Source of the DNA: Candidatus Kuenenia stuttgartensis
Lineage (GTDB): Bacteria; Planctomycetota; Planctomycetia; Isosphaerales; Isosphaeraceae
Length of the DNA stretch: 7,400 bases
Reading direction: 5' to 3'
Assembly: GCA_945872325.1 (NCBI GenBank)
Contig: CAMBZY010000156.1
Span: 1-7,400, forward strand
Shown here: one piece after another, positions 5,670 through 7,400 of the stretch
Numbering within the stretch: position 1 is the first letter of the stretch
Layout of the letters: each line of letters opens with the position of its first letter
The notes under the pieces: generated by a model
The model's input: only the letters and a program-made list of their open reading frames with translations
Told to the model about the DNA's origin: nothing
The model's database searches: none
Position numbers and translations under genes: made by a program

Positions 5670-6120
5670 AAGAGTCCGTTATCCCTTGTGTTCTGGAGAT
5701 CTTGTTTAGCAAATCAATGGATGATTTACCAGACCGGCGCGGCTTCCCTCTGAAAAGTGCGGTATCAGAGTCGTTTTTAAGAAAGTGCGTCGGACAAATT
5801 ATTATACAATGGTTGTCAATCACGAATCCAGTCACTCAGAGCAAAATATTCCAGACAGTTTGAATCAAGCCTACAGAGTCTGTAATCATTATCGGGGCGT
5901 TGACTCAATTCCTTCTCATCCATATGATAGAATCCATCAAACTGTCCGAAAAATGTGATGATTCGTCACGGGTACCGTTCCTATCAGACTGCTCCGCCTG
6001 GTACCTGCCCTGGATCATTCTGTTCCCCTCCTGATTTACGCTTGCGGCGATTCCCCCAGATGTTTGGTCGTTCAGGCCAATTCCGTATTCTGGCGCGATC
6101 TGCCCGGAGAATTGATTCCC
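5670..6120. promoter_or_regulatory. Divergent intergenic region between lipoprotein gene and acsA
   Basis: These 451 bp carry the upstream regions of two divergent genes and no credible coding sequence. On the plus strand a near-consensus promoter sits at 5900-5928. On the minus strand a TATAAT (5806-5801) could serve the lipoprotein gene; TTGACA (5819-5814) is only 7 bp away and cannot be its -35. A dyad AAATCA/TGATTT (5711-5716 and 5722-5727) lies in the lipoprotein leader. The acsA leader from about 5935 to 6120 contains two GGTACC copies (5971-5976, 6000-6005) that could pair. I recognise no riboswitch. Confidence 0.5.
5900..5928 (+). promoter_or_regulatory. Predicted sigma-70-type promoter of acsA
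   Basis: TTGACT (5900-5905), 17 bp, then TATGAT (5923-5928): five of six matches in both hexamers at the optimal spacing. It is the best promoter in the window. It points at acsA and implies a leader of about 185 nt, longer than usual, leaving room for post-transcriptional control. Confidence 0.65.
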
Positions 6121-7400
6121 ATGTCCTCAGGCTCCATCCAGTCCGTCTTGAACGAGACCCGCGTTTTTAATCCCCCCTCTGAATTCACCAAAGCAGCCCA
6201 TGTTTCGAGCATGGAGCAGTACCAGCAGATCTGGGATGAGGCCAAAGCGGATCCGGATCAATTCTGGGCCAAAGTCGGAACCGACATGATCGACTGGTTC
6301 CAGCCATTCGAGAAAACGCTTGACTGGTCCAACGCCCCATTCGCCGAATGGTACGTCGGCGGGAAGCTCAATGCCGCCTATAATTGCATCGACCGCCACG
6401 CCAACGGCTCTCGCAAGAACAAAGCTGCGATCATCTGGGAAGGCGAACCAGGCGAACGCAGAGTCCTGAGATATCAAGACTTACTGCGAGCCACCAGCAA
6501 GTTTGCCAACGTCCTCAAGAAGCTTGGAGTGAAAAAAGGCGACACTGTTGCCATTTACATGCCCCTGATCCCTGAACTCGTCTTTGCCTGTCTGGCCTGT
6601 GCCCGCATCGGAGCCACCCACACTGTCGTCTTCGGTGGATTTTCGGCTGAGGCTCTCGCTGGCCGGATTCAAGACTCAGGCGCAACCGTCGTGGTCACAG
6701 CCGATGGCGGCTATCGACGCGGCAAAGTGGTTCCCCTTAAAGAGAATGCTGATGCTGCCGCCGTTCAGTGTCCAGGGCTGAGGAAGATGCTGGTCGTGAA
6801 GCGAACCGGCCATGAGATCCAGATGGAACCAGGCCGTGACCACTGGTGGCACGACCTCATGCACGCTGTCAGTGCAGACTGTCCTCCAGAGCCAGTCGAT
6901 AGCGAGCACCCGCTCTTTATCCTTTATACAAGTGGTTCCACAGGCAAGCCCAAGGGCATTCTCCACACCACCGGTGGGTATATGGTGGGAGCAGCCTATA
7001 GCACCAAACTCGTTTTTGACCTCAAGGACGACGACACATACTGGTGCACGGCCGATGTGGGCTGGATCACTGGTCACACCTATCTGGTTTACGGCCCTCT
7101 GGCCAACGGGGCCACGATGGTGATGTATGAAGGTGCTCCGAACTGGCCTGATGAAGCCCGGTTCTGGAAGATCATCGAAGACTATCGCGTCTCGATCCTT
7201 TATACCGCACCCACAGCCATCCGCGCCTTCATGAAGTGGGGCGACCAGCACCCGATGAAGCACGACCTGACCAGCCTGCGCCTTCTGGGGTCTGTTGGAG
7301 AGCCGATCAATCCTGAGGCCTGGATGTGGTATCGCGAAGTCATCGGCGGTGGCCGCTGCCCGATCGTGGATACCTGGTGGCAGACCGAAACCGGGTCGAT
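6121..7400 (+). CDS. acsA: Acetyl-CoA synthetase (AMP-forming), 3' end missing
   Basis: AcsA activates acetate with ATP to acetyl-AMP and then transfers the acetyl group to CoA in the cytoplasm, feeding acetate into central metabolism. The window holds 426 codons of a family usually about 650 residues. Seen are the N-terminal region (FNPPSEFTKAAHVSSMEQY), FGGFSAEALAGRIQDS, YRRGK, the ATP-binding loop YTSGSTGKPKG (269-279), the GWITGHTYLVYGPL segment, and the DTWWQTETG motif (417-425). The Trp pair of that motif lines the acetate pocket in characterised Acs enzymes. The similarity is close enough to prefer acetate over longer acids. The C-terminal lid domain with the acetylated lysine lies beyond the edge. 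Start: ATG at 6121 with GGAGA 10 bp upstream; an in-frame TTG at 6112 is too near that site. It diverges from the lipoprotein gene and has its own promoter. Confidence 0.96.
   Translation, partial: MSSGSIQSVLNETRVFNPPSEFTKAAHVSSMEQYQQIWDEAKADPDQFWAKVGTDMIDWFQPFEKTLDWSNAPFAEWYVGGKLNAAYNCIDRHANGSRKNKAAIIWEGEPGERRVLRYQDLLRATSKFANVLKKLGVKKGDTVAIYMPLIPELVFACLACARIGATHTVVFGGFSAEALAGRIQDSGATVVVTADGGYRRGKVVPLKENADAAAVQCPGLRKMLVVKRTGHEIQMEPGRDHWWHDLMHAVSADCPPEPVDSEHPLFILYTSGSTGKPKGILHTTGGYMVGAAYSTKLVFDLKDDDTYWCTADVGWITGHTYLVYGPLANGATMVMYEGAPNWPDEARFWKIIEDYRVSILYTAPTAIRAFMKWGDQHPMKHDLTSLRLLGSVGEPINPEAWMWYREVIGGGRCPIVDTWWQTETGS

Noticed and set aside
5314..5709. A 131-codon plus-strand frame opposite the lipoprotein gene, made of Ser/Thr/Leu/Phe repeats
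   Set aside because: The repeats are the mirror of the 33-bp coding repeats. The minus-strand product has a lipobox and regular 11-mers, which explains the sequence better.
5801..5819. TTGACA and TATAAT on the minus strand upstream of the lipoprotein gene as a promoter pair
   Set aside because: The spacing is only 7 bp, far too short for a -35/-10 pair. TATAAT alone may still be used, but no good -35 lies 16-18 bp upstream.
5954..5970. CRP-like site TGTGA-N7-TCACG before acsA
   Set aside because: The spacer is 7 instead of 6 bp and the site lies downstream of the predicted promoter, so it does not fit a classical CRP activation site. It is kept only as a weak remark on the leader.

Overview
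The window looks like chromosome from a planctomycete, plausibly a Planctopirus/Planctomyces-type member of Planctomycetales. This rests on three things: a PEP-CTERM sorting signal on a secreted protein, a large two-helix membrane protein of the kind these bacteria keep near MoxR/BatA loci, and a MazG-like protein with a cysteine-rich tail. It is inferred from gene content and moderate GC, not from a marker gene. I see no rRNA, tRNA, CRISPR array or transposase.

Layout. Positions 1-1840 (minus) hold most of a secreted/membrane protein that runs off the left edge. Behind its start lies a MazG-like nucleotide pyrophosphohydrolase (1922-2251, minus), possibly in the same transcription unit, with a recognisable promoter just upstream. 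Positions 2396-2633 form a compact 238-bp non-coding element with 28-bp near-perfect terminal inverted repeats and two internal repeat units, each containing a 47-bp core with a perfect small hairpin. It resembles a MITE and is the most unusual structure here. A PEP-CTERM exported protein follows (2791-3486, minus). Next come a secreted C45-type Ntn-hydrolase (3813-5105, minus) and a small lipoprotein made of seven 11-residue LEA-like repeats (5304-5669, minus). These last two genes each have a strong hairpin about 30 bp after the stop and look like single-gene units. After a 451-bp divergent region with a near-consensus sigma-70-type promoter, acsA (acetyl-CoA synthetase) starts at 6121 on the plus strand and runs off the right edge.

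Working together. The window is a row of mostly independent housekeeping and envelope genes rather than one pathway. Three to four of the six proteins are exported or membrane-bound (Bat-type membrane protein, PEP-CTERM protein, C45 hydrolase, lipoprotein), while MazG and AcsA are cytoplasmic. I found no clear multi-gene defence or biosynthetic system. The candidates for something undescribed are the inverted-repeat element, the LEA-like lipoprotein with its recently duplicated 33-bp units, and the exported C45 enzyme.
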